Shown piece by piece: positions 37,403-46,381 of a stretch of DNA of 64,000 bases; position 1 is the first letter of the stretch, and the number at the start of each line of letters is the position of its first letter. Below the pieces are notes generated by a model that did no database searches, had not been told where the DNA came from, and saw only the letters and a program-made list of their open reading frames with translations. Made by a program: the position numbers and the translations under genes. Source of the DNA: Rhodoferax sp. (GTDB lineage Bacteria; Pseudomonadota; Gammaproteobacteria; Burkholderiales; Burkholderiaceae_C); the NCBI RefSeq assembly GCF_018780565.1, contig NZ_JADMJN010000003.1, forward strand, positions 372,001 to 436,000, written 5' to 3'.

Positions 37403-39100
37403 TTACCGGGCCAGCGCCACGGCCATGCCGGTACCCAGGTCCGGGAAAATATGGGTGGCACCCACCAGTTCGACAAAACCGCAACGCCGGGCAATGTCCA
37501 GGGGTTGGTGGTTGAGCCCGCACACCAGCAAACGCACGCCGTTTTTGGTACAGCTTCGGGCCAGATCATTGAGCGTGTCAGCACCCGAGGAGTCGATGTA
37601 GATGACGTTTTTCAAATCCAGCACCAGTGTTTCTGCCGGCAAATGGTCCTGCAGGTCTTCCACCAGTTTCACCGCGCCAAAGAACAGGGCGCCGTAAAAC
37701 CGGTAGCTGGCCACCTTGTCCGCGAGGGTTCCCAGGGCCGGAAAATAGGCGGTCCCCACTTCCTCGCGGCGTGACAGGCTGGAAATCCGGTAGATGAAGG
37801 TCATGCATGCCGCCACCAGGCCCACTTCAACAGCCACGGTCAAATCGAACACCACGGTAAGGAAAAAAACCGCCAGCAGCGTTGCCCGGTACGGCAGACG
37901 GTATTGGCGCAAATGCGCGAACGCACGCCACTCGCCCATGTTCCACGCTACAAACATCAGAATCGCAGCCATCGCGGCCAGCGGAATGTCGCGCGCCAGG
38001 GGTGCGGCGACCAGCATCACCAGCAGCAGGGTTAGCGCATGCACCATGCCGGCCACCGGGCTGGTTCCGCCACTTTTGATGTTGGTAACCGTGCGTGCAA
38101 TGGTGCCTGTGGCGGGCATACCGCCAAAAAAGGGGGTGACGAAGTTGGCGATGCCCTGCGCCATCAGCTCCTGGTTGGGGTTGTGGCGATCGTCGATCAT
38201 GCCATCGGCCACACGGGCGCAGAGCAGCGATTCGATCGCGCCCAGCAGTGCCAGCGTGGTGGCGGGGATAAACAGAAAGCGCGCCGATTCCCACGACAGG
38301 TCCGGCCACTGCATGGCGGGTAGCGAGGAAGGAATGCCACCGAAGCGGCTGCCTATGGTTTCCACCGGCAACTGCCACCACCCGACAATGACGGTGGCAA
38401 GTACCAAAGCCACGACCGAGCCGGGCACCAGTGCCAGGCGGGCTGCCCAACGGTGCTCCTTGCCCAGTCGGGGCATGAACAATTGCCACAGGATAATGAG
38501 CCCCAGGCAGGCCAGCGCCAGGCCTGTGGCGTACCAGTTCAGGGTGTGCAGGGCCTGACCCAGTGTGGACAGCATGCCGAAAAAATTGGAGGGCATGGCC
38601 GCCACGCGCAGGCCCAGAAAATCCTTGACCTGCGACAGTGCAATCAGCACCGCAATGCCATTGGTGAAGCCAATCACCACGGCAATCGGAATGAAGCGCA
38701 CCAGGGTGCCCAGCTTGAAGACACCCATGGCAAACAGCATCACACCCGACATGGCGGTGGCGATGATCAGGTTGGCCAGGCCGTAGCGTTCCAGAATGCC
38801 GTAAACAATCACCACAAAAGCGCCGGCCGGCCCGCCAATCTGCACGCGGCTACCACCCAATGCCGAGATCAGGAAGCCCGCGATGATGGCGGTGAACAGG
38901 CCGGCTTCGGGCTTGAGTCCGCTGGCAATCGCAAAGGCCATCGCCAGGGGCAGGGCGACGATGCCCACGGTCAGGCCAGCGCCTATGTCCTTGATGAGCT
39001 GGGGTCGGTCATAGTTCCGCAGTACGCCCACCAGACGGGGCCGGAAAAAGGGCTGCGACTTGGGCGGGGCCGGTGGACGGGGGGCGGCAGTCATGGGCAT
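37403..39100 (-). CDS. SulP family inorganic anion transporter with STAS domain
   Basis: A 565-residue membrane transporter with about 10-14 transmembrane segments followed by a cytoplasmic STAS domain (about 440-560). The signature GLTVGIVALPLAMAFAIASG near residues 43-62 and the later GGMPATGTIARTVTNIKSGG are typical of SulP proteins. The STAS loop IDSSGADTL contains the Ser that is phosphorylated in related anti-sigma antagonists. Members carry sulfate, bicarbonate or dicarboxylates; the substrate cannot be read here. A second in-frame ATG lies at 39094. Confidence 0.92.
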   Translation of the reverse strand: MPMTAAPRPPAPPKSQPFFRPRLVGVLRNYDRPQLIKDIGAGLTVGIVALPLAMAFAIASGLKPEAGLFTAIIAGFLISALGGSRVQIGGPAGAFVVIVYGILERYGLANLIIATAMSGVMLFAMGVFKLGTLVRFIPIAVVIGFTNGIAVLIALSQVKDFLGLRVAAMPSNFFGMLSTLGQALHTLNWYATGLALACLGLIILWQLFMPRLGKEHRWAARLALVPGSVVALVLATVIVGWWQLPVETIGSRFGGIPSSLPAMQWPDLSWESARFLFIPATTLALLGAIESLLCARVADGMIDDRHNPNQELMAQGIANFVTPFFGGMPATGTIARTVTNIKSGGTSPVAGMVHALTLLLVMLVAAPLARDIPLAAMAAILMFVAWNMGEWRAFAHLRQYRLPYRATLLAVFFLTVVFDLTVAVEVGLVAACMTFIYRISSLSRREEVGTAYFPALGTLADKVASYRFYGALFFGAVKLVEDLQDHLPAETLVLDLKNVIYIDSSGADTLNDLARSCTKNGVRLLVCGLNHQPLDIARRCGFVELVGATHIFPDLGTGMAVALAR

Positions 39101-39138
39101 GATTGTGGGCCATGTGCGGGCCTTGTGGCGCGAACTTT

Positions 39139-39900
39139 TTACCGGTCCTGGTCCGTTTGGTGCGGGTCGATCCAGTTCTTGGCGTCGTTCAGTACGGGGC
39201 GCCAGACCAGAAGCAGCAGGAACAGGGAAAGTGGCAGCGTGGAAATGAACCCGATGGTCTTGAATCCCCAGGCGCCCAGCAAACCGCCAATGAAGAAGCT
39301 GGCGATCAGCTTGAAGTGAATGATCAGCTTGGCGCGGTTGGCCGTGACCAGTTTTTCACGTGTCAGGCGGTTGATATAGAACAGCTTGCCCAGTTCAATA
39401 CCCAGATCGGTGACCAGGCCCGTGACGTGGGTGGTGCGAATCTCGGCATGGGAGATTTTGGTGATCACGGCGTTCTGCAAGCCCATGATGAAGCACAGCA
39501 CCAGCACCGTCAGGGGCACAAACAAGCCCGCTTGCCAGGTGATGCCAGCGCCGAACAGTCCAAATACCAGCAGCAGTAGTGCTTCCAGAAGCAGGGGGCG
39601 TCCATAGGCACTGTGCAGATTGCGCCGCAGCGCCCAATTCACCATCCAGGCGGTGGTCATGGCGCCACTGATGAAGGCGACCAGGGAGGCCACACCCGCC
39701 AGGGCCAGGGCGAGTTGGCCCATGACCAGGTTGTCGGCCACCGAGGACACCACCCCCGTCATGTGCGAGGTGTACTGCCCAACGGCCAGAAAGCCACCTG
39801 CATTGGTGGCGCCTGCGACAAAGCTCAGCGTGGCACCCAGCCGGATGTTGTTCTGGGAGGTTCGCTGAACCGAGGTCCATCCGCGCAGCTGGGGAATCAT
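39139..39900 (-). CDS. YoaK/DUF1275 family membrane protein
   Basis: A 253-residue integral membrane protein with about six hydrophobic segments. GATNAGGFLAVGQYTSHMTG near the N-terminus and HAEIRTTHVTGLVTDLGIELG in the middle are the DUF1275 signatures. The family is widespread and its function is not established. It starts 12 bases after the metG stop and probably belongs to the metG transcript; the SulP gene follows 38 bases later. Confidence 0.88.
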   Translation of the reverse strand: MIPQLRGWTSVQRTSQNNIRLGATLSFVAGATNAGGFLAVGQYTSHMTGVVSSVADNLVMGQLALALAGVASLVAFISGAMTTAWMVNWALRRNLHSAYGRPLLLEALLLLVFGLFGAGITWQAGLFVPLTVLVLCFIMGLQNAVITKISHAEIRTTHVTGLVTDLGIELGKLFYINRLTREKLVTANRAKLIIHFKLIASFFIGGLLGAWGFKTIGFISTLPLSLFLLLLVWRPVLNDAKNWIDPHQTDQDR

Positions 39901-39912
39901 GGCTTGGCCGTG

Positions 39913-41997
39913 TCAGCGCACCCGCATGCCGGGCTGCGCCCCGGGGAATGGCTCCAGCACAAAGATGCCGGGGTGGGCTTTTTCGTCGGCATGGCTGGCC
40001 GCCAGCACCATGCCTTCAGAGATGCCGAATTTCATTTTGCGTGGCGCCAGGTTGGCCACCATCACGGTGAGCTTGCCAATCAGCTCCTGCGGCTGGTAGG
40101 CGCTGGCGATGCCGCTGAACACGTTGCGCGTCTTGTCTTCGCCGACATCCAGCGTCAGACGCAGCAGTTTGGTGGAGCCCTCCACCGCTTCGCAGTTCAG
40201 GATTTTGGCAATGCGCAGATCGACCTTGCTGAAGTCGTCGATGCCAATCACAGGCGCGATGTCCTCGCCGCCGGGCGCTATTGATTCAGTAGCGTTTTGT
40301 GCAGATTCCACGAGGGGTGGGGCCTCAAAAAGTGCCTCAAGTTGCTTGATGTCGACACGCTGCATCAGGTGCTTGTAGTCGCCGATGCGGTGGTCGGCAC
40401 CCAAGGCCTTGCTGGCGCCGCCAAATGACAGGGGCTCCGTCATCAGGAAGGTTTCCACCTGCGCCGCCAGCGCGGGCAGCACGGGCTTGAGGTAGCTCGT
40501 GAGCACAGCGAAGGCTTCGATGCACACGGTGCAAACGTCGTGCAGGCGGGCGTCCATGCCTTCCTTCTTGGCCAGTTCCCAGGGTTTGTTGGCATCCACG
40601 TATTCGTTCACGCGGTCGGCCAGCAGCATGGTCTCGCGCAGCGCCTTGGCGAACTCGCGACTCTCGTACAGTTGCTCGATGCTGGCGCGCTCGATGCGTA
40701 GCTGCGTCAGCAGGGCCGCGCCGTCGGCTGAAATCTCGCCCAGCTTGCCGTCAAAGCGTTTGGCAATGAAGCCCGCCGCCCGGCTGGCAATGTTGATGTA
40801 TTTGCCCACCAGGTCGCTGTTGACCCGCGCCATGAAGTCTTCGGGGCTGAACTCCACGTCTTCATTGCGCGCGTTGAGCTTGGCGGCGATGTAGTAGCGC
40901 AGCCACTCGGGGTTCATGCCCAGGCTGAGGTATTTGAGCGGGTCCAGACCGGTGCCGCGGCTTTTGCTCATCTTCTCGCTGTTCACGGTCAGGAAACCGT
41001 GCACAAACACCGCGTTGGGCGTCTTGCGACCGCTGAAGTGCAGGGTGGCAGGCCAGAACAGGGTGTGGAAGGTGACGATGTCCTTGCCGATGAAGTGGTA
41101 CTGCTCCAGCGCCGGGTTGGCCATGTAGTCGTCATAGCTCTCGCCGCGTTTTTCCAGCAGGTTCTTCAACGAGGCCAGGTAGCCAATCGGTGCGTCCAGC
41201 CACACATAGAAGTACTTGCCCGGCGCATCGGGGATTTCGATGCCGAAGTAAGGTGCATCGCGGCTGATGTCCCAGTCGCCCAGTCCTTCGCTTTTTGACC
41301 CATCGGGGTTGGTGCGTACCGAGAACCACTCTTTGACCTTGTTGGCGACTTCGGGCTGCAGCTTGCCGTCCTGTGTCCACTGCTGCAGAAATTCGACGCA
41401 GCGCGGGTCGGAGAGCTTGAAGAAAAAGTGCTCCGAGCTTCGGAGCACCGGCGTCGCGCCCGACAGGGCCGAGTAGGGCTTGATCAGGTCGGTGGGCGCA
41501 TACACGGCACCACACACTTCGCAGTTGTCGCCGTACTGGTCCTTGGCGTGGCATTTGGGGCACTCGCCCTTGATGAAGCGGTCGGGCAGGAACATGTTCT
41601 TTTCGACATCAAAGAACTGCTCGATGGTTTTGGTTTCGATCAGCGAACCGGCGGGGTTGTCGCGCAGGTCGCGGTAGATTTGTCGCGCCAGTTCGTGGTT
41701 TTCCGGCGCATCGGTGCTGTGCCAGTTGTCAAAGCTGATGTGAAAACCGTCCAGATAGGGCTTGCGACCAGCGGCGATGTCGGCCACGAATTGCTGGGGT
41801 GTCTTGCCGGCTTTTTCCGCCGCAATCATGATGGGGGCGCCATGGGTGTCGTCGGCACCACAGAAGTTCACGGCGTTGCCCATCATGCGCTGGTATCGCA
41901 CCCAGATGTCGGCCTGGATGTATTCCATGATGTGGCCAATGTGGAAGTTGCCATTGGCATAGGGCAGGGCGGTGGTGACGAAAAGTTGGCGTGACAT
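39913..41997 (-). CDS. metG: Methionine-tRNA ligase
   Basis: A 694-residue class I synthetase. The HIGH motif is at residues 19-22 ([10 protein letters not shown]), KMSKS lies near 340 ([12 protein letters not shown]), and the zinc knuckle [17 protein letters not shown] is near 145-161. A helical anticodon-binding domain is joined by a linker to a C-terminal tRNA-binding OB domain ([20 protein letters not shown]). The linker, residues about 556-574, is encoded by a likely dispersed repeat copy. It charges initiator and elongator tRNA-Met. Confidence 0.97.
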   Translation of the reverse strand: MSRQLFVTTALPYANGNFHIGHIMEYIQADIWVRYQRMMGNAVNFCGADDTHGAPIMIAAEKAGKTPQQFVADIAAGRKPYLDGFHISFDNWHSTDAPENHELARQIYRDLRDNPAGSLIETKTIEQFFDVEKNMFLPDRFIKGECPKCHAKDQYGDNCEVCGAVYAPTDLIKPYSALSGATPVLRSSEHFFFKLSDPRCVEFLQQWTQDGKLQPEVANKVKEWFSVRTNPDGSKSEGLGDWDISRDAPYFGIEIPDAPGKYFYVWLDAPIGYLASLKNLLEKRGESYDDYMANPALEQYHFIGKDIVTFHTLFWPATLHFSGRKTPNAVFVHGFLTVNSEKMSKSRGTGLDPLKYLSLGMNPEWLRYYIAAKLNARNEDVEFSPEDFMARVNSDLVGKYINIASRAAGFIAKRFDGKLGEISADGAALLTQLRIERASIEQLYESREFAKALRETMLLADRVNEYVDANKPWELAKKEGMDARLHDVCTVCIEAFAVLTSYLKPVLPALAAQVETFLMTEPLSFGGASKALGADHRIGDYKHLMQRVDIKQLEALFEAPPLVESAQNATESIAPGGEDIAPVIGIDDFSKVDLRIAKILNCEAVEGSTKLLRLTLDVGEDKTRNVFSGIASAYQPQELIGKLTVMVANLAPRKMKFGISEGMVLAASHADEKAHPGIFVLEPFPGAQPGMRVR
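40277..40332 (+). repeat. dispersed GCTA-N9-TAGC repeat, copy in the metG linker
   Basis: GCTATTGATTCAGTAGC (GCTA, nine bases, TAGC) is followed by TTTTGTGC and, at the far end, GGGGCCTCAAAAAG. It lies antisense to metG at the codons joining the anticodon-binding domain to the C-terminal OB domain. No frame is broken. Confidence 0.5.
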
Positions 41998-42091
41998 GGG
42001 GCAATGGGCTTTCTTGAGACTGCCCCGATTTTAGTCGCCGCCCTTGCATCCCCCGGTTTGGGGTGCCTGCGTCATGTTGCGGGTAGCAAGC

Positions 42092-42107
42092 TGGCACAGG
42101 CATTGCT
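42092..42107 (+). promoter_or_regulatory. sigma-54 (-24/-12) promoter for cynS
   Basis: TGGCACAGGCATTGCT matches the sigma-54 consensus TGGCACG-N4-TTGCW at every specified position but one (A for the last G of the -24 block). GG and GC are at the exact spacing. Transcription would begin near 42118, about 86 bases before the cynS ATG. An imperfect inverted repeat (TTGCATCCCC / GGGGTGCC, about 42046-42066) lies upstream and could be a regulator site. Confidence 0.8.
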
Positions 42108-42203
42108 AACCGGACAGTGTGCCAGGTGATGCTGGCGTGGCAAGTGCACCAGATGTGTGCGTATGTCGAATCACCTTTTCAACTTCAAATGAATGGAATG
42201 CGC

Positions 42204-42647
42204 ATGAACCGCAACGACGTGACCGAAAAAATCATCTCGACCAAAGTTTCCAAGGGCATCAAATGGGAGGATGTGGCCCAAAAAGTGGGTCTGAGCAAGG
42301 AGTGGGTGACCGCCGGTTGCCTGGGTCAGATGAGCTTTGACGGAAAACAGGCCAGGATTCTCGGGAAGATTTTTGGTTTGAATGCCGAAGAGCAGAAATG
42401 GCTGCAGGTTGTTCCCTACAAGGGCTCCCTGCCGTCGCCTGTGCCTACCGATCCCCTGATCTACCGCTGGTACGAGATCGTCAGCGTATACGGCAGCACC
42501 ATCAAGGAGCTGATCCATGAGGAATTCGGCGACGGCATCATGAGTGCCATTGATTTTTCGATGGACATCGTGCGCCAGCCTGACCCCAAGGGCGACCGTG
42601 TCAATGTGGTGTTGTCAGGCAAGTTTCTGCCCTACAAGCAGTACTGA
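42204..42647 (+). CDS. cynS: Cyanate hydratase (cyanase)
   Basis: A 147-residue enzyme that converts cyanate and bicarbonate to ammonia and carbon dioxide. The catalytic residues appear in YRWYEIVSVYG (Arg and Glu) and in GDGIMSAIDF (Ser). The length from ATG 42204 (MNRNDVTEKIIS) matches the family; ATGs at 42189 and 42198 would add a few residues. The gene is monocistronic, without the transporter or carbonic anhydrase of the E. coli cyn operon. The sigma-54-type promoter suggests expression under nitrogen limitation, with cyanate as nitrogen source. Confidence 0.95.
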   Translation: MNRNDVTEKIISTKVSKGIKWEDVAQKVGLSKEWVTAGCLGQMSFDGKQARILGKIFGLNAEEQKWLQVVPYKGSLPSPVPTDPLIYRWYEIVSVYGSTIKELIHEEFGDGIMSAIDFSMDIVRQPDPKGDRVNVVLSGKFLPYKQY

Positions 42648-42682
42648 TGCGGGACGGCCCGCCGGGATGTTGACTCAGGGCT

Positions 42683-43960
42683 CTAGCGCAGTCGCAAGGG
42701 GTCGCGCCTTCGCTCTATCCGGGGTGCTTCAGCCCCTGACTTGTCAGCGGGCGCAGTGTATGGCCAGTCAAAAAACCTGCAGATTTCGCCCTGCTGGCGC
42801 TGCGCATCGGCATAGCCCAGAGCCATCAACTCCTGGGTGAACTTGCCCTCGAACAGCAAATAGCTGGCCAGTGCAGACCCCTTGGCGTCGGCTTTGCTGG
42901 AAGACACACCGACGCCACCGAGCATGGTTCTGACTGCGGGCGGCAAATCGCCCACATGGCGGGCGGCAATGGCATCCAGTCGTTGCGAGGGTGAAATGAC
43001 CAGCAAATCCACGGGCCGCAAGGCACTGGCACTGCGCGACTCGGGAGGCACCAGCGACATGGTCTGGTTGATGCGGCGAACCCGCTCAATATCAACCGCC
43101 AGCGAATCCAGAAAAATACTGGACAAGGCATGGCCGGCGATTTGCGCCAGCGAAGGGTAGGTGTTGGTGGCGTTCGGGGTTTCCGACAGTTTGGGTTCGG
43201 TCATGCGACCGGCCCCCACCACCAGCACACGCGTGGCCCCCAGATGGATGGCGGCCGATACCGGCGCGGATTGACGCATGGAGCCATCGCCAAAGTACTC
43301 TGTTTGACCTTCAAGCTGCAGCGCTGTGGCGGGGAAGACGAAGGGAATGGCCGATGAAGCCAGCAGATGGGCGTGCGAGATGCGGTCACGCACAGCGCGA
43401 CGTTGCGATCTCACCCAGGGCATGAGGCGCTTGTCGCCTTCGTAAAACGTAATGTGGTCGCCCGAACTGTAGCTCGATGCGGTAACCGCCAGCGCCTGCA
43501 CATGTCCTTGCCGGATCAACTCGGGCAAGCGATCCAGCGGCACCAGTTGGTTGAGGAGCTCATGCAATGGGGAGTTGTCCAGCAGGGAGCGCGGCTTCAG
43601 GCGCCGCCACTTGGCAATCAGCCAGCCCACCGACAGCAAGGTCATCCAGCTGGCCCCCGAACGCAGCACGCTCAGGGAATCGGCCCGGTAAACCTGGGCT
43701 GCGTGGAAATTCTTCCAGACATCGACGATGCGACGCACGGCCCCATCAAAATCATCCGCGCCACAGGCCAGCGCCGAGGCATTGATGGCCCCTGCCGAAG
43801 TGCCGGTGATGATGGGAAACGGATTCGCCTCGGCCAGCGCACCAGCGGCCTTGCGCATGTCGGCAATGGCCTCCAGAACCCCGACCTGGTAGGCCGCACG
43901 TGCGCCACCGCCGGTCAATAGAAGCCCGGTTGCGGGTTTCGTGGGTGAATCGGTTTGCAT
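42683..43960 (-). CDS. patatin-like phospholipase family protein
   Basis: A 425-residue patatin-domain protein. The oxyanion loop GGGARAAYQ is at residues 17-25, the nucleophile Ser55 lies in GTSAG, and Asp225 in GDGSM completes the Ser-Asp dyad. A lipid acyl hydrolase role is expected, with the substrate unknown. There is no signal peptide, so it is probably cytosolic or peripheral at the membrane. The C-terminal about 70 residues are specific to this group. It is convergent with cynS and divergent from mrp. Confidence 0.9.
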   Translation of the reverse strand: MQTDSPTKPATGLLLTGGGARAAYQVGVLEAIADMRKAAGALAEANPFPIITGTSAGAINASALACGADDFDGAVRRIVDVWKNFHAAQVYRADSLSVLRSGASWMTLLSVGWLIAKWRRLKPRSLLDNSPLHELLNQLVPLDRLPELIRQGHVQALAVTASSYSSGDHITFYEGDKRLMPWVRSQRRAVRDRISHAHLLASSAIPFVFPATALQLEGQTEYFGDGSMRQSAPVSAAIHLGATRVLVVGAGRMTEPKLSETPNATNTYPSLAQIAGHALSSIFLDSLAVDIERVRRINQTMSLVPPESRSASALRPVDLLVISPSQRLDAIAARHVGDLPPAVRTMLGGVGVSSSKADAKGSALASYLLFEGKFTQELMALGYADAQRQQGEICRFFDWPYTAPADKSGAEAPRIERRRDPLRLR

Positions 43961-44133
43961 GAAAACATTATGAATCTCAGACCTGCGCAGGATGAAGGAA
44001 CGGGCTGGAAAATATCAATGCGCCCGCCCGCCTATGGGGCAAATGCAACACCCCGCCATGGGTAAACCCGGATTCGCCCTGGTCGGCAAGGTTAAAGCAG
44101 TCTTGGATAGACTATCTGCCTCAGGAGAACTCA

Positions 44134-45225
44134 ATGGCAGTGACAGAACAGATGCTGATGGACGCACTCAAAAGTGTGGTCGATCCCAACACCGGGCGGG
44201 ACTTTGTGTCGTCCAAATCCATCAAGAATTTAACCCTTACCGAGGGTGACGTGGCTTTTGACGTGGAACTGGGCTACCCGGCCAAAAGCCAGATTCCGGG
44301 TTTTCGCAAAGCCCTGGTTGCTGCTGCCAAAGGCGTGGCCGGCGTTGACAACGTGTCGGTCAATGTCAGCATGAAGATCGTGCCGCATTCGGTGCAGCGC
44401 GGTGTGCAACTGCTGCCCAAGGTCAAGAACATTGTGGCCGTGGCCTCGGGCAAGGGTGGTGTGGGCAAAAGCACCACCGCCGTCAACCTGGCGCTGGCGC
44501 TGGCCGCCGAGGGCGCCAGTGTCGGCTTGCTGGATGCCGATATTTACGGGCCGAGCGTGCCCATGATGATGGGAATTGATGGTCGTCCCGAGAGTGAGGA
44601 CGGACAGACCATGGAGCCGCTGGAAAACTATGGCGTGCAGGTCATGTCCATCGGGTTTCTGGTGGCGCAGGACGAAGCCATGATTTGGCGCGGTCCCATG
44701 GCCACCCAAGCGCTGGAGCAGTTGCTGCGTCAGACCAACTGGCGCGAACTGGATTATCTGATTGTGGACATGCCACCGGGCACCGGAGATATCCAGCTGA
44801 CCCTGTCACAGCGTGTGCCCATGACCGGTGCCGTGGTGGTGACCACGCCACAGGACATTGCCCTGCTGGATGCCAAGAAGGGCATCAAGATGTTTGAAAA
44901 AGTCGGCGTGCCGATTCTGGGCATTGTGGAAAACATGGCGGTGCACGTGTGCAGCAACTGCGGCCATGTGGAGCACATCTTTGGCGCCGACGGCGGCAAG
45001 AAGATGGCCGCCGAATACGGCATGGACTATCTGGGCGCCTTGCCACTGAATATGCAGATTCGCATGCAGGCCGATAGCGGCAAACCCACCGTGGTGTCTG
45101 ATCCCGACAGCGAAGTGGCTGGCATTTACAAAGCGGTGGCGCGCAAGGTGGCGGTGTCCATCGCGGCCAAGAACAAGGATTTTTCGTCCAAGTTCCCGTC
45201 TATCAAGATTTCAAAAGACACCTGA
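44134..45225 (+). CDS. mrp: Mrp/NBP35 family iron-sulfur cluster carrier ATPase
   Basis: A 363-residue protein with an N-terminal DUF59/MIP18 domain (about 1-90) and a P-loop ATPase domain. The deviant Walker A GKGGVGKST starts at residue 106, and the cluster-binding pair Cys273/Cys276 is in VCSNCG. It carries and transfers [4Fe-4S] clusters (ApbC/Mrp function), relevant to the many Fe-S enzymes encoded downstream. AGGAG precedes the ATG. A palindromic GATAG-A-CTATC lies at 44106-44116 between a possible promoter and the start. Confidence 0.94.
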   Translation: MAVTEQMLMDALKSVVDPNTGRDFVSSKSIKNLTLTEGDVAFDVELGYPAKSQIPGFRKALVAAAKGVAGVDNVSVNVSMKIVPHSVQRGVQLLPKVKNIVAVASGKGGVGKSTTAVNLALALAAEGASVGLLDADIYGPSVPMMMGIDGRPESEDGQTMEPLENYGVQVMSIGFLVAQDEAMIWRGPMATQALEQLLRQTNWRELDYLIVDMPPGTGDIQLTLSQRVPMTGAVVVTTPQDIALLDAKKGIKMFEKVGVPILGIVENMAVHVCSNCGHVEHIFGADGGKKMAAEYGMDYLGALPLNMQIRMQADSGKPTVVSDPDSEVAGIYKAVARKVAVSIAAKNKDFSSKFPSIKISKDT

Positions 45226-45253
45226 TCGCTTTTACTCAGACAGGGTGACTGGC

Positions 45254-46198
45254 ATGAATCTGCTTTCTTCCCTGCGCTATCTGGTGGCATTGCACGAGCA
45301 CCGGCATTTTGGTCGTGCCGCGCAAGCCTGCCATATCACCCAGCCTGCACTCTCCAATGCCCTGCGCGCGCTGGAGCGTGAATTCAAGGTTGTCATTGTC
45401 AAACGTGATCGCGTTTATGCTGGTTTGACCCCCGAAGGGGAGCGCGTGCTGGCCTCTGCCCAACTGATGCTGCATGAGCATGCGGTGCTGCAACAGGATT
45501 TGCGTAGCGAAACCCACATGCCACGCGGCGCCCTGCGCATTGGCGCCGTACCCACGGCCATGCCGATCGTGGCGCGTTTTGGGGCGATGCTGCAGGCGCG
45601 ACACCCTGGCATTCTTCCGGTGGTGCTGTCGCTGAGTTCAGGGGCGCTGGAAAAAGGGCTTGAGGATCTCTCCATCGATCTTGCCTTGGGCTACACCGAT
45701 CGCATGGGCCTGTGTGACACCCGGCTGTCGGCCTGGCCTCAATACACAGAACACTATTTCTTGCTGCGCCGTATCACCACGCCGCATGCGGACTCCCTGC
45801 AGTTCGGACCCCGGATGCGTTGGGAGGCTGCCGCCAGGCTGCCGCTGTGTCTGCTCACGGATGATATGCACAACCGCACGATTGTTGATGCTGCCTTCAC
45901 CACGGCTGGCGCGTCGGTCAAACCGGCCATCGAGACCAACTCCATCCTCACCATGGCCCTGAGTGTGGTGGCAGGCAGCGTGTGCAGTGTCATGCCGGGT
46001 GCTTTGGTGGGGGCTGTGCGCAGCTATCGTGAGCTTGAGGCCTTGCCCCTGTGCAGTCCGGAGATACTCACACCCATCGGGTTCATGTCCCACGCTGTGG
46101 CGCGACCCTCGCGTGCGCTGGAGGCGGCAATTGCACTGGCACAGGACGCGGCCTGGCTGCGTCATGCCGCCGCCTACAGCGGACTGCTGTCGGTCTAA
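45254..46198 (+). CDS. LysR family transcriptional regulator
   Basis: About 314 residues from ATG 45254. The N-terminal winged helix-turn-helix is LRYLVALHEHRHFGRAAQACHITQPALSNALRALE in overlapping pieces (HFGRAAQACHITQPALS), and an effector-binding domain follows. It directly precedes the OFA transporter and formate dehydrogenase genes on the same strand. It is therefore a candidate formate or oxalate-responsive regulator comparable in role to FdsR of Cupriavidus; the inducer is not shown by sequence. Confidence 0.9.
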   Translation: MNLLSSLRYLVALHEHRHFGRAAQACHITQPALSNALRALEREFKVVIVKRDRVYAGLTPEGERVLASAQLMLHEHAVLQQDLRSETHMPRGALRIGAVPTAMPIVARFGAMLQARHPGILPVVLSLSSGALEKGLEDLSIDLALGYTDRMGLCDTRLSAWPQYTEHYFLLRRITTPHADSLQFGPRMRWEAAARLPLCLLTDDMHNRTIVDAAFTTAGASVKPAIETNSILTMALSVVAGSVCSVMPGALVGAVRSYRELEALPLCSPEILTPIGFMSHAVARPSRALEAAIALAQDAAWLRHAAAYSGLLSV

Positions 46199-46381
46199 GG
46201 CGACCGTCAAATCCCTCAAACTTTGGGCATTTGTGATGCGCGTTTTTGCTGCGTTGCAACATTTATTTTTTGAATCCCCTCATGTTCCAATCCAATTGGA
46301 CGCCGGGTGGCAGTCGCCCGGATACTCGCTGGCGCTGCAGCAATGCCGGTCATCGCTAAAAACATAATATTGGAGTCATCA

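Noticed and set aside
46302-46320. Sigma-54 promoter before the OFA transporter
   Set aside because: TGGCAGTCGCCCGG has no GC at the -12 position. The bases only form a weak CCGGG/CCCGG hairpin.
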